The notes below the pieces were generated by a model. The model was not told where the DNA came from, ran no database searches, and worked only from the letters and a program-made list of their open reading frames with translations. Shown in pieces: positions 37,257 through 49,829 of a stretch of DNA of 64,000 nt (position 1 is its first letter; every line of letters starts with the position of its first letter). The stretch spans positions 31,413,502 through 31,477,501 of the forward strand of contig NC_059477.1 in assembly GCF_018139145.2 (NCBI RefSeq), in the 5' to 3' direction. The position numbers and the translations under genes were made by a program. Source of the stretch: Gymnogyps californianus (taxonomy: Eukaryota > Chordata > Aves > Accipitriformes > Cathartidae).

Positions 37257-39827
37257 CTGAAAAACAAACATTTGAAGAGATTTATACAGGTCAGAAATCA
37301 ATCCGTGCTCACTGACTTGCTCAATGCATTGTGCTGCCAGCTCCCCTTACGCAGGCTGTCAAAGCTGGGACCACAGGGAGTTTGGAGTCAGCAGAGGACA
37401 TAAAAACAGTAGATGGGAATAACGATATATGGGGATACAGCTCTAGTTCCATTTTTCAGATCTTGGAAAGACCCCATTGTTTTCCCACTTTATTGGCAAA
37501 GCTGCTACTGATTTCAGTGAAAGCAGAGTTCAACACTTTGCATATGCATGATTATTCTCTGTACCTATACTCATTTTACAACGTAAAGCCTTCCCATTGG
37601 GTACCTTCACCTATTCACTTCTGAAGTGCGCCTTATGATGTGTTAAATACGCTGCATGCATCTGCCCGATTCCCCAGACTGCTGCACTGAAGCATTCAAC
37701 CTACTCTCCTAGCGCAATAACATCTGGCTTTTATCACGAAGCCTTTCCAGTTTCTAGGCACAAAAGATTATCTTAGGCCCGTAAAACAAAACCATGCCAC
37801 AGGCTGACAGTATTGAAGCAAGCTCTCCTTAATTATTTTTCTCCTAGAATTATTGTTATTATTTTCACAAGAATTGAAAAGAACCTGGAATTGGTTTTGT
37901 AGTGAATATTTTAACTGGGTATTTAACAAAACCTTAAAGTGTACGGTCTTTTATCCCAACAGTTTCTTTGGCAAAGGGAAAAGATTGGCCAATGAATAAT
38001 ATTTGACTAAACAAAAAACCCTCAGTTGGTTTTATAGGGTGCTTTTACAATGTTCATTTCTGAGTAATGCTCAAAGGAAGAAGAAAAAAGGAAAGTACAG
38101 AATTTCTTTAATGCTGCAGCCCAGGAGTGAAAGGAGAACAGAGTCGTAGCGGAGGGAGAGGAAGGCAGGCTGATGCTGCTGCAAGGCAGGTTTGGGAGGC
38201 AGAAGATGGTACAGAGGGGAGGGCACTGCAAAGCATCTCCCATCAAACTTTCTCCTTCAAACAAACAGTGAACTTTAAAGGGACTGTTGTGATCACCAAT
38301 CTGACCTTCTGTCTAACACAAACCAGTGAATTTCAGCCTGTAATTCCACCATCAGATCCTGTAACTAACCAGTGAATTAGACCACATCTTTTGAAGGAGA
38401 TCTGATCTTACTGGACAATGTCACATGGCTTTACATCCATCACTTTCCTCAGTGACTTGTTCAAATGACTAAAGATTGCCCCAGCTGCAACCTGTACTTC
38501 TTTTTCCATTTGACATTATCTGGTTTCAGCCTCCAATCACAGGCTCTTGTCATGACTTGTCTGCTAGATTAAAGAACTTTATCCTGCCAGAAATCTTCTC
38601 TTGATGTAACTACTTCCATATCATGAACAAAACACCTTTTATCTCCTTTTCAGAAAGATAAATAAATTGAGCTCCTTAAGTCTCTCACTGTGAGGCAGGC
38701 TTTCCAAGCTTCAAGTCACTCCATGGCTCTTCTCTGAATAATTTTCAAGTTTTCTGTTTCTTGTTGAAAAGTTGCCAGAACAGGATGAAATTACTCCAAT
38801 GTCACCAACGCTGCGCAAGGTTATAAATCCAAGAGTCATGTTAGTTTTTCCAATCACAGACTAGAAACTCAGTTTCTGTTTGTCTTTCCTTAAGCTCCCA
38901 TGTTCCAATGGGGCTTCCTTGTGAATTCTTCATTCATGTGCAGACAAGAGGCACATATTTCTAATGAGTGTATACGGGTTATGCTGCTTCTTGGTCCTAA
39001 TTCACAGTCTTGCCTGATGACATCCTTCTCCTAAAAATCTGGATCTCCGTACTGACCTCAATATGCCTGCAGAAGCCTAGTTCAGTCTTGTTAAGCTCCA
39101 GAGAGTGCACAGTCCCACTGCTTGTATCTTTGATTGAAAGGTCCTGAAATCCAATAGAAAGATTCTGAATATCTTGTCAACTTACCTGGGTCAAAGGAGA
39201 GAGGGGGAATATTGGGGTCTCCATCACTGCAGTCTGCTCAGACAAGATGTGCTTTGCCCCAGTCAGAAGGTGTGGACTCAGTGCAGGAGTTACTGGTTGA
39301 AATTCTATAGCTTGCTTGATGCAGGGTATTATCACACTGGGGTAACAGCTGCTTTTAATAACTATAAATCCACAACAGCATGGGTTCACATGGAACATAA
39401 CGTGCTGTGAAATTTCTCATTTTCAGACTGATCTTGCACTGAAACCAACCATCTTCAGGTGAGTCAGTGGAAGTAGAGGGTCCTTAACACTGCAGAACTG
39501 AGTCAACAATATGATGCTTGAAGTTGGTTTTGATCTTCAAATCTTTGAGTGGTTTTGTTAAAATCATGTATTTGGTCATCTCACAAGACAGAGACCCATA
39601 TGTAGGTTAAGTAGCCTGTAAGATCCACTTTCTACATTCTAAATCAACTTCTCTGAAATACTTCCAGGCTATTTTTAAATGTCTTCTAAGCTGCATCAAT
39701 TATTGCACCGGAAGCCCTTCCTCATCGAAACTCTGGATCTCAATATGAAAACAGAGGGAAAGATTTACAAGCCTGTCAAGCTGACTTTAATACACCTCTT
39801 GCTCAGATATGACCCACGTGACTTTAC
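37257..39827 (-). other. SEMA5B: SEMA5B intron, 2.6 kb
   Basis: This intron lies between two sema exons. A CR1 relic occupies about 38480-38900. Nothing was recognised in 37257-38470 or 38900-39827. Confidence 0.85.
38480..38900 (-). repeat. CR1 LINE relic
   Basis: In order on the plus strand: 'tcatgacttgtctgctagattaaagaac', 'AATTGAGCTCCTTAAGTCTC', 'tcactgtgaggcaggctttcc', 'cactccatggctcttctctgaataattttc' and 'gttgccagaacaggatgaaattactcc'. These match the reverse complement of the 3' half of ancient CR1 (ctgctagattgaagagcc, attgagctccttgagtct, catggctcttctctgaaccc, ccagaactggacacagtattcc). Orientation is minus. Confidence 0.82.
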
Positions 39828-40041
39828 CATTGAGCCATTTGGAGTTGTATTGTGCTGTCCTAAGTGGGGGAACATTTCCAAGGCTGCGGTAAATAGCAGG
39901 ATCCCGTCCAGAGAAATCAATTACAGTTGCAGCATAGAGTTCTCCTCGTGATGTAATCACAGCTGTCGAGTTATGTTGAGGGTCGTACGGACACCGAGCC
40001 ACTCCATTAATTCTGTCAATGATTTTGCTAAGATTTCCTAC
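39828..40041 (-). CDS. SEMA5B: SEMA5B coding exon (sema domain)
   Basis: This 214-bp exon enters in phase 0 and leaves in phase 1. Its protein starts VGNLSKIIDRINGVARCPYD, includes an HNST glycosylation sequon and GELYAAT, and ends YNSKWLN plus one base. The stretches VIDFSGRDPAIYRSLG and PPLRTAQYNSKWLN are class 5 signatures. VIDFSG favours 5B, whereas 5A has a different residue pattern there. The acceptor is tacag|GTA and the donor ATG|GTAAAG. A second AG four bases into the exon could act as an acceptor, but it would shift the frame and lose the alignment. A tandem 62-bp duplication lies about 125 bp upstream in the preceding intron. Confidence 0.95.
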
Positions 40042-40164
40042 CTGTATTTAAAAGGAGAGAGGAGAGAATTTAAAGAGCATCTGGCTTTCTTACTGGTATA
40101 TAGAATTCAGTCTGCCCACGAGTACCTACAAGCAAAATGCTGATTTTAAAAAAACAGGCAGCTG

Positions 40165-40288
40165 TAAGAATGTAATGTCAGCGATGACTGTAAATTGATC
40201 TTTACATCCATCGTTTGCCAGTGTAATAAGAATGTAATGTCAGCAATGACTGTAAATTGATCTTTACATCCATCGTTTGCCAACGTAA
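40165..40288 (+). repeat. Tandem duplication, two copies of a 62-bp unit
   Basis: Unit 1 is 40165-40226 and unit 2 is 40227-40288. They differ at only three or so positions (CAGCG/CAGCA and GTG/ACG near the end). The block TGACTGTAAATTGATCTTTA is identical in both. It lies about 125 bp upstream, in gene sense, of the exon at 39828-40041, within its acceptor-side intron. Confidence 0.95.
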
Positions 40289-40484
40289 GAAGTTGTGTCT
40301 GAGCCTCACTGATCCTATTGCTTTGTAAGAAGGGTAATTCCCCAGCCAATAAAGCCTGTAGGCCCCAACGCACTTAGTGTAATCAGGTGCTCCTGCTGCT
40401 AGCACAGGTTTCTAATCTTCCATAGACACCTCCTGAATGCATACTGGCATTAAAAAATGTAAAAATAAACATTGCTCTGGACCT

Positions 40485-40525
40485 GCTCCTGCCTCCCTTG
40501 AAGTCAAAGGGAGTTTTGCCATTTA
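40485..40525. repeat. Possible ancient amniote repeat fragment (GAAGTCAAAGGGAGTTTTGCC)
   Basis: The words 'ctgctcctgcctccCTTGAAGTCAAAGGGAGTTTTGCCatt' closely follow a motif that I recall as frequent in reptile and bird introns. A weaker relative (ctGAAGTCAATGGAAactc) sits at 15183-15201. The family name is not certain. Confidence 0.45.
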
Positions 40526-40857
40526 TTTTAAGGAAACATGTAAGTATTCAGCTCAGGAGGTATTCACAGCTAAGCTTGTCTATTATTTTCCCCGTTTTCA
40601 GCAGCATACCCAAGGTTGACACGAGCAGCACTTTGTCAGATCCAGCTTGCCCATAACACGAGTTTTTTGCTCCCCACCTGCAGATACACCCACTGCCCCA
40701 AAGCAGCCAAAAGGACCCAAAGAAGAAAACCAAAATAATTTCAGATCAGCTACATTTGGAACATATTCTCTGCAGCCATGATGCCCTGCCAAATGACTGG
40801 CCTTCCCCAGACCACGTATCCAGCCCTCTCCATCACTGTAAAAGAGGCAGAACAGAC

Positions 40858-40956
40858 CTGTCGACTGGAACACACAGGTGAAAAGGCATTGGTACCACAG
40901 GTAAAAACCTTCTTGCCATAAACAATCAGCACTCGGACATAGTTCTGGCACTCTTC
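40858..40956 (-). CDS. SEMA5B: SEMA5B coding exon (sema domain, CGTNAF motif)
   Basis: This 99-bp exon of 33 codons begins EECQNYVRVL and contains the CGTNAFSPVC motif, a hallmark of the semaphorin propeller with conserved disulfide cysteines. It ends CSSRQ. The acceptor is tatag|GAA behind a long pyrimidine tract. The donor is CAG|GTCTGT, weaker than the others here, but the junction CSSRQ/VGNLS aligns residue for residue with known SEMA5B, which fixes it. Phase is 0 at both ends. Semaphorin 5B is a type I membrane guidance protein that binds plexins through this propeller. In mammals it is implicated in axon repulsion and synapse elimination. Confidence 0.93.
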
Positions 40957-43900
40957 CTATAGGGACACAAGACAGAGACAAAGGATTTTTGAAAAGGAGA
41001 CTGTGGGGTTATTTATTACATTAAAAAAAATTACCTGTATCGCAGCTGGAATATACCTTCCTTAGCTCTAACTCGGACTGAGGTTTGTTGCGTCAAGCAG
41101 TGCACAGCTGTAGGGAGCTAGCAGTCTAAGTGAGCAAGCCCAATTTGCTGGTTATTTCTCTAATCATAGCCCTGCACAGTCCCTGGATAGGATGTTATCC
41201 ATCAGGTTGACTCTGTATTAGCTACACAAGTACCTCTTTCTGTGCTCTGCTTAGACTGGAAAAGGAATCCTCCCTCTTTTCATGATGATACTTCTGACCT
41301 ATTTTTCCCAGTAATGCTGCAGCTCTGAAAACATTACCCAGACACAAACTCCAGTGAAGGACAGCGGGTCCGTCTGCACTATAATTCACACCAGTGCCAG
41401 CAGAAAAACAGCAGGAACTTCTCTTTAATAGACCAGGCTGGTCAGGAGAATCTCGTGCTTGAACAGGCTGTTACTTCCTGCCTCCCACAGGGGTTGTGCG
41501 CTCAGGATTTTCCATGGTAGAACGAGTTTCTCTTTCAGGCCAGGCCAGTAAGAAATACCAAATCCCCTCTTCTCAGCTGCACGACCACTTGCTGGTACAA
41601 ATAGGCAACTCCCTCCACATGCCAGTCCCCAAAGGTGTGGGGCTCCTGTCGTCCCATGCTGGGGTAGAGGTGGCAGCACAAGGCTGCAGTTGGCTTTTTT
41701 CAGAAAATCTCCATGCTGTCGGAGAGAGCCGCAGTGTCTTTCTCCCCACAGCCTCGTATCCAGAGACCTGTGGACTGCAGATCAGGCTAACTGAGCATCT
41801 CCGGGGAGTTAAGCAGTGGAGGAGGAAGAGGCCACATAAGGCAGGGACTTTCTAACAGTACACGCAGGGAAAGGGAGGTGCAAGACTAGCGTGCAACTCC
41901 CACAGGCAGTGCAAGAGGCTCGAGAGCCGCCTGCCCCACGGTTCATCCAAACAGCCCCGATGAGAGATGTACAGTGAGCCTGGCACCAGCCTGCCTGCCC
42001 TGGGCTCTGGGCCCACCTCAGAGGAAAGGATATGAGCAAAGGCTAATGACTGGCACCCATAGGACTCCAAGTGAAGAAAGTCTATTTTATTCTACTGTAA
42101 ACAGAAAAGGAAACTTGTTAAAAAATAACAACCTCGGCTGGGTTATCCTGGCTGCTTTGCTTTCCTGCCTCCAATAGATCATAATTTGCCACTAAGCTGA
42201 GCCTACAGCTGCGAACACCGCTTCTCCTTCTGTAAGCAGCAATCACTCTGCGAGCTTCCCTGTCTTACAGTGCTCCACACTGTTGATCATTTCCCTGAAG
42301 ACTTCATTTGCAAGATTCAGCAGTGTAAAAACACTCCCTATCATCTGGAAAGGAAGAGGCTTGCTTAGCTGGATTATGTGCTATCTCCTTTCATTTGCTG
42401 TATGGAAATCAACTCGTTGAAGGATGGTATTTAGCAGAAATCCACCAGCATTAGCTGCAGACAAGTGACTGCATGGACATGACATGTGGGGCTTGCTTTT
42501 GAATGGAGAAGATGACAGGGACCGCACTCCAGAGCCAGCCCAGGAGCACTCGCCCAGCCTGGGCAGAGGCTACAGAGTGCCATAGAGCAGATGCTGCCAG
42601 TCTTGAGTCTCAGCAGGGGCATCAGGGATCAGATACATAATGCTTGGCACCCAAAAATGAGAGCTTAAATTCATAGCTGGGTCGATTCAGCACTTCTTAT
42701 TTCAGAAGCAGATCAGTCATGGTGACTGTGCATCAGTCTATCAAATAGGACCTTGAGAAACACTGTCCCACCTGCTGTGTGTTGAGAATAGAGGTCTCAT
42801 CGCTTCCTTTAACAAGATGAAGGGCTTGCCAGCCTCTCTGCCCTCTCCTGTCATTGTTACGTGGTGCTGTGAACCTTGTTAGTTATTCCCTGCCCTAGAG
42901 ATGTCTGCATTTCATGAGTGGCTTAAGTAATTCCTCTTTCTCTAGAGCACAGTTATTCAATCCCACATAATATTAAGACCACTACATATTTAACTGCAAA
43001 GTACTAGAAATTCTTGAGGGAATGCTATTAAAAAAGGTATGGGCTCCTCTCCCAACAGGGTTTTGTTTTCAGAATATGATTGATTTGGCATCTAACCCAG
43101 AATGCAGCTCAGTACCCAAATTTCACACAATAAGCGAGTACTCATCTGCTCCCCATCCACTTCCACCTTTCTCTGCTTTGTGCCTTTTGAGCATAGCTTC
43201 TGACCTAAACCAGCTAATACCATTTATGTTGCTGGACCCTTTCCTGCCTAGGTACTTCAATATATTATTTGCAGAATTCTCTTCTTTGCACAGAACTATA
43301 TTACAGATTAACAAACTTAAATTTTTATAAAAATCTTCCCAGCTGAGAAGATAGCACACAAAAAAGAATTTCTCTGAGAGGTCATGTGCTGGATGGTCTT
43401 CTGGAGTCTACTGGCAGTGATGCATTTGTTGCACACTTCACTGCAAGGCGCAATAGCCTGGCTTGTTAAAGATGCTGGAAGCTGGTAAAATATTGTATTA
43501 TTTTAGCCTAATTAAGCACGATTTTATTTGTACCCATTCAGTACAAAGCAGAAGTTATTTACCGAAACAGAGGAGAAACCATACTGAGCAAATACATCTG
43601 CTGCTGTCTGAACCTGCACCAGAATATTTAATCTGTGACTTCCAGCCCATTCCCAACTGTGGCAGCAAAGAGCAAAAGAGCACAGTCAGTATGCATGAGG
43701 TGTTAGATTGGAAACATTTGACAGCCGATACTTTTGAGGGAACTGGATGCACCAAGCCCACTAACTGTTTCATTGGCCGTAAGAGGCAGAAACTGGGGTG
43801 ACTAGTGGATGGTTTCTACTCTGCTTAAATAACGATGCTACTAGGTGTGGGCCATATCCAACAGTAGTTCTTCCTATGAATTAACCAAGTAGGCGTTTTC

Positions 43901-44704
43901 CCTGGACCTGTGTTACTGATGATGGTAACAGCGCTCCATGCTCCTGGAGGAAGAGCAATGATAACATGTACATTTCATACACCGGTCTCAAAGCAATTTA
44001 TACAGCTTAAAGGAATGTTCTGAAACAGATGTACATTATCTATCTGCTCTGTTCTCTCAGCTGGGTGAATTGAAACATGCAGGTGCTAAAGGGCTTGCTA
44101 TGGTGACACACTGAGTCAGAGGAGATCCTGAAGGTCTAACTACCAGACCATATCTCTCTAACCTGCCTGGCCCAAAGAGGAATACTGTGCTCATCTCGTA
44201 CTTCTTACTGCTGTACCCATTGCCAGTCATGTCAGTCTATGAAAACCTCCAACAAAAGCAAAGAAGAAACCAAACCACTTAAATGCTCCAGCTTGCAGGA
44301 TTTTTCTCAAGACACTGTCAGTGAGATTTACATTAGATCCACTTTTACTGTATTCTCAAAATAACTTGCAAGAAACAGCCTCCTCCCTGTGTTCCTTAAA
44401 CCAGCCTGGATTTGCTCTGAAAAGTCATTCACACACTGCTCTCTGCAATAATTCGTAGCTGAGGCAACTGGTTAGTAAAATGATCTCACAAACCCCTACA
44501 GAAAATAGGAGCTATTTAATAGAGTTTCTTGCATGTGGCTGGAAAGTTCTAGGCGTGCAGGAGGCAAAATTCAGACAGGCTTTAATATAGCCGGAAAATC
44601 TGGCAAGCTTGAAACCAACTCTGTCCAGACAAGACAATATTTGGATCCTGCTCTCACATTATGGAGCAGACAGTTAAATCTGTGTGTGATCAGTCTGCAA
44701 ATCT

Positions 44705-45010
44705 CATCACCAGAAGATATTATTGGGATCAAGAGATTAAGGATTTAAATAAAGGGGGAAGACTGGGTATTTATATGGTTAATGAGAATAACCCAGTTAT
44801 ATTAGTTGGGATTATTATTAAATATATGGCAGAGCTGATAAAAACCTGTGGCTCACTGCCAGAGCATTAAGCATATCTCCGATTTTCCTATGAATTGCCT
44901 GTTACCCATTTTGGGGTTCTTGCTCCTTCCTCAAAATTACCTGGTACTGGTCCCTTTTTTGAGGTAAGGCCTTAAATTGAGCAGATATCACTTTTCTACA
45001 GTCTAATGAC
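44705..45010 (+). repeat. CR1 LINE relic (3' end)
   Basis: Forward words in order: 'GGGTATTTATATGGTTAATG', 'agaataacccagttatattagttgggattatt', 'cactgccagagcattaagc', then 'attgcctgttacccattttggggttcttgctccttcctcaaaattacctggtactggtcc'. These parallel the 3' region of an ancient CR1 family (tttatatggataac, aatatccagagttata, cttcagggcataagcc, ttgcctactgtggggtttcttgcaccttcctctgaagcatctggtactggcc). Orientation is plus, opposite to the gene. Confidence 0.82.
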
Positions 45011-45104
45011 CCTTGTTTTCCTAGAAAGGAACAGTACATGACTAATGCTCAACCCTACAGGGCACAAGGTCTCACTGTCACTAAGAGAATAAACTTCACT
45101 GAAG

Positions 45105-45119
45105 CCCCCCCCCCCCCCC
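45105..45119 (+). repeat. Poly(C) homopolymer, 15 bases
   Basis: Fifteen uninterrupted C. Long C/G homopolymers are rare and error-prone, so the exact length is doubtful. It reads as G15 on the transcribed strand. Confidence 0.85.
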
Positions 45120-47469
45120 AGTTTAAGCCTATCCTCATTTATTTCATTTTTTGCAGCATTTAGATTTAAATGTGTCTGTCTGTGAATGCTGTAATGTCCA
45201 TGACTGTGGACAGGACCAGGCCTCTTTCTAGCTCATAGAGATGTCAGGCTGCTTTGAAAGCACATTTCAGACCCGAGAACCAAGAGTGATGCTTGTTACT
45301 CCCTTCATTCGTGTGGACAGATCAGCAAATGGAGGGGCTGAACTCCTGCTGGCTTCGGTTTGAGGTAAAACTCTAAAAGACATTTTCAGGATGCTGCGAA
45401 TAAGCCAGCTGAAGGTGCTTCTTGAGTCGTTTCTTCTGTCATCTCTGAACACTGGAGTGCTGAAATGTTATAAGCCCTTAATCTCATTGTACAGATGTAT
45501 TTTTCTTTGAAAGCTTAACCATATATAGGCACTACATTAATTGGCCTTTTACTTTGAATAAACCACTCAAGCCCTGTTCTCAGAGATCTCCTTTTTAATT
45601 CTTTTTTTTTTTTTAGGCTAACACTATTTCATCACATGCTGATATATTTTAATCATAGATTAAAAACACAGTTGCACACTGTATGAGAAAAATAGCTGTT
45701 TCAGATGATCTGCCATCCTCAGTAAAGAAACACAAACTCCTGGAGTACAACCTGGAGTTCAGAGAATCAGCCAGCAGAACTCCATGTTACCCCTTCAACG
45801 ACATTTTAGAGTGCAGCAAACATTTAATTTATCTGTTGCAGTTCATCCCAATTTGTTAAAAATAATCAAGACCTAACATGTTGTCGAGCACTGTTATTAA
45901 CACGCTTTCAGATATCTATATTTATTTCTTTGGACAAACAATTCTATTAATCACTTTAAGCCAATGCCCTGACCAAGCTGTCTTTCTCCTTTGAGTGCAA
46001 TAGATAGCAAAGAGAATTGCTAATGATTTTTCCAGCCAAGTTTTCTTTAATGGACTTCAAATCAAATTTGGGGGCTGATTCTGCATTGATAGCTTAGCAG
46101 AAGTACTAGGAATGTAGGTTCAGATCTCTAGGAACAGTTACAAAGGGGCAAAAAATATCTGACCGCCTCCCAGTTATTTCTATTTGCCTAGTGATTATAT
46201 GGTGCCTGTCCTACCTGGATGCCTATTATTTGTAAGTGGCGTGGAGATTCCCAGCTCCGCTAGATAACCAGAGGGCACATCCTCTGTGTAACACAGAGCC
46301 ACTTGAAGGCCTGAAACAGCTGATTCCTCCATTAGCTCAGCAATTTCTGCACCAAACCCATTTAGTTGGGCTGAAGCCTTGGCCTAGGATTTCCCTGTAA
46401 CCTTGTGTGAATCATAAGACCCCCCAGCATCAGGACATCATACAAGAAAAGGAAGAAACTATAGTGACAATACGGTGGGACAACCGGTAGCTGGATGCCT
46501 ATCAGACGTTTCTCTTGGTTCTTTCTTGCTCCAAAAGTGTTATTAGTGTGTCATCTTTCTCCTGGCTACACAAAGCTCTTAGGACAGCACGTAAGAGCTG
46601 CCATTCTCACTGCCATTTTCACAAATGGTTCCCTTTCACGTTTTGAAATGATGGTGTGCTGCTTTTGGAAAGTTAACAAAAAATTCTGTGCTTAGACAAG
46701 AGAAAGACCAAAGTGCTCATGTTTAGAAAGCCACAACTTTCCATGTCAGGCAAAATTCCTTAGATGTGGTGGATGTGGACTGTTATGCAGAGACAAACCA
46801 ATTACAAACTAGAAGCTGAGCAACTCCTAATGAAATTAAATACACCTCTTTCCCTTCTGCTCTATCCATCACTCATTTTAACTACAACCTCTGTGTGATT
46901 TCATTTGGAAGACAGAAAGAAAGGCAGCATAACACTGACTTTGTTCTCTGCCTTGTCTCTCAGTAATGTGGATGTTTTTCAGGGGACAATTTTAAGGTGC
47001 TGATCATGACACATTTTATAAATGCTGAAAAAATAAGAATGATTACTCATGGAAGCCAGCATGGATCTCCAGAGACATGGCAAGTAAAGCATGTACAATT
47101 CTTTGAGGAAACCACAAGTTTTAGTTGATAAAAATAACATAAATGAAAGAGACTTTTCTGAGGTGTTTGTTTTAATACCACATGATATATTGTGGAGAGT
47201 TAATTTTAAAATCAGGTTCAAGAACTTATACATTAATGGATTAAAATCTGATAAATTACTGGGCTGAAAAAAGTCCTCAGAGTGAAACCATTCATAAACT
47301 TGCTATTCTAGCAGGGCCCCAGATGGGGTGGTACTAGCCCAGTATCAACATTTTTCTTAATAAACAGCTGTGGATAACCCAAAGATTACAAAAATAGTAA
47401 TTACCAGTGAGGCCAATGCCTTACTATATATATAGTGATATATGGTAGGATGGTTGCTGAGCTGGACCC

Positions 47470-47990
47470 AACAAACAAAACACATTTTTGTAAGATATTA
47501 TGCATTAAAGAGCAAGGAACAAAATGTATTGACTGGGAGATTACATCCCAAGACTAGCAACTGTGAAAAGGATTTAGTGGTCACAGTGGCTAGGCAATTC
47601 GGCATGATCTCGTATGGCAGAAGAGCTTATGAAACTGCTGCGTATATGAACAGAGGAGGAAGACTGTTTTAATCACACTCAGGCATTAGAGAGATTGACA
47701 AGGGAATACAGGTGAAAAATTGGAGTGTGCAGAAAACAGACAAAAAATATTCAAGGGTAGTAGAAAAATGACTTAGAGAAAGGGGCTTGGAGAACTCAGC
47801 TTTTTACTTTATCTAAAAGCCTAAGTACTGATTTGACAAAAGCATGTAAGTGCCTTTGTAAAAAATAAATATTGGTAACTAAAGGGCTCTCTAATCTAGC
47901 AGAGAAAGGCAAAATGAGACCTAGCCACTCAAAACTGAAGCCAGATCCAAAGAGGAAATAAAGTACATGTAGTTACAGGGAAGGTGATCT
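47470..47990 (+). repeat. CR1 LINE relic (ORF2 end to 3' region)
   Basis: Forward words in order: 'gtgaaaaggatttagtggtcacagtggc', 'aaattggagtgtgcagaaaa', 'agagaaaggggcttggagaactcagctttttactttatct', 'GGGCTCTCTAATCTAGCAGA', 'gaaaggcaaaatgagacctagccactcaaaactgaagccagatcc' and 'aggaaataaagtacatgt'. The same order occurs in old CR1 copies (gaaaaggacttaggggtcat, agggctcttcaatctagcagacaaaggcataacaagatcc, gactggaaataaggtgc). It is heavily diverged with no usable reading frame. Confidence 0.82.
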
Positions 47991-49829
47991 GCCATTAGAA
48001 CAAATCAGCAAAACACACAGCCCATTTGCTTCAGGCCTTCAGTTCAAAACTTTTTGCCTTTCTTAAAAAGGTGCAGCAGCCAAATACAAGTTACTGAGCT
48101 CAGTTTAGGAATAAGCAGGTGAAATTTGTGGCCAGAGCTGCACAAGGTGTTAGAAGAAATGGTACCTTCTAACCTTAAATCTGGGACCCAGATTTCTCAT
48201 CTCCCTTTTCCCTGGCCAATAGGTACTCAAATGTGGAGTAACCATCATGCCGTAATAATTATACTTCTGTGATATGCATTTTGTGGCTTTTATTCTTGCA
48301 CTTCTTATTTTCCTTATGGTAAAGCTCTAAGCATTTTAGGAAGAGATTTTCTAAGCAGCAGGAAGAATCTGATTTAGATACTCAACAGGCATAAGAATGA
48401 AGCGGAAAAAAGGCATTTTAATACACTAGGTGGCTTTGGAAACCTCACCCTAAAATACATACATTATTAAATGGGCAAGGAAAATGGACCAGTCATATAA
48501 CTTACGCAAACTACACTGCGAATTAATGTAAGAGCCAAAGGTCCTCCTTATTTCTAGCCTCTATCACCACATATCTAAGTGCCTGACAATCCATAACATA
48601 TTTATCATCAAATCATCTGTGCTAGGTAGAAAACTGCCATTAGTCAAGTTTTGACAAAGCAGAGCTGAGGCAGACAGAGCTCTGCATCTTGTACCACCAT
48701 TGCACAGCAGAGAATCAGAAATGTTCACATTAGTGCTGCCCTCGCTGCATTTACCCAGCCAAGGGCAGAGATGCTGGGTCACAGCTGGACTTCTTAGCTG
48801 GAGTAGGGCACTTCACCAGCTGGCTAGGCTAAACTCAGTATTTTTGGAGCTAGCGCTAAGTCATTTCTCTGCAGCGTAACAAACAATGAATGTGTAGACT
48901 CACCCCAAGAGGGACTCAGCCATGGACGCACAGGTTAGAGTAGATACAGACTTGGGAGATCTGAGTTTACTTAGCTACTGCAGAATCCTTCTGCCTTTGT
49001 TTGTAGCTTCATGTCTTCTTGTCAGACTCTTAGTCAACACCTCTGTTTGCCATTAATTGTATGTCAAGAAGCGTCTAACAATCCGCTTAATTATTGTTCC
49101 TCAGAACTTCACACCCATGGCCGCTATGCCCACCAAACAATTTCAAGCTCTTCATCACAATCAGCATAAACTCAGCTGTTCAGAGCATTATCCTTATGAA
49201 ATTTTTGGCAAACTCTTTGCAGTGTGAGGAGGCAGCAGCAGTGAAGATACGCAGACCATCGCTTTCTTTTGGCATGACAGTAAAAAAGATAAATTGAAAT
49301 TATCCTAGAATTTGTTCAGTCAAATGCATGGCTTTATCCACGGGTTGACAAAATAATTCTGGGTTATAAATTCAAATTCTTCATGAACAATAGGATACAA
49401 TTTAAATCTCACAAACTTTACAATTGAAGAAAAGAGGAAAATCCTTTCTTTACACATTTTAAAGTACAAAGACTACAAATTCAAAAATTCTTCATGTCTT
49501 AAGTTTTGGAGTTTTTTAATTTTGTCCAACTTCTGTTGGGTTCTTCTTCTCGTGGCTGGCCATGTTTGGTGTTCACCTAGCCCAACCCATTTTGCCTCCA
49601 TGGTGTTTTCCTGCATAACATAAATCCTACATGAAACTCTAACAGATGTTCTAGAATACCCATACTCCTGTTCTCCACAGCTATATGAAGCAAATTGTTG
49701 CCTATCCAGCAAAATTCAAGCTAGTTTTTTGTGTATATACAAGTTAATACAGTAATCACATAAAGTTTATTATATAAAATGAACATGGTAAACGGAACAT
49801 CATATAATCCTGTGTTTAAAGCACTGAAC

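Larger units (their letters stand above)
40042..40857 (-). other. SEMA5B: SEMA5B intron, 0.8 kb
   Basis: This is the shortest intron in the window. It contains the 62-bp tandem duplication and, near 40485-40525, a stretch with CTTGAAGTCAAAGGGAGTTTTGCC that resembles a recurrent amniote repeat motif (attgaagtcaatgggagttttgcc). Confidence 0.85.

Noticed and set aside
45267..45452. Minus-strand frame of 61 codons as a possible missing SEMA5B exon
   Set aside because: The translation does not resemble any semaphorin segment, and flanking exon phases show that no exon is missing in this intron.
47423..47440. Palindromic TATATATA stretch as a promoter
   Set aside because: It is a simple self-complementary AT run in intron with no other promoter signals.
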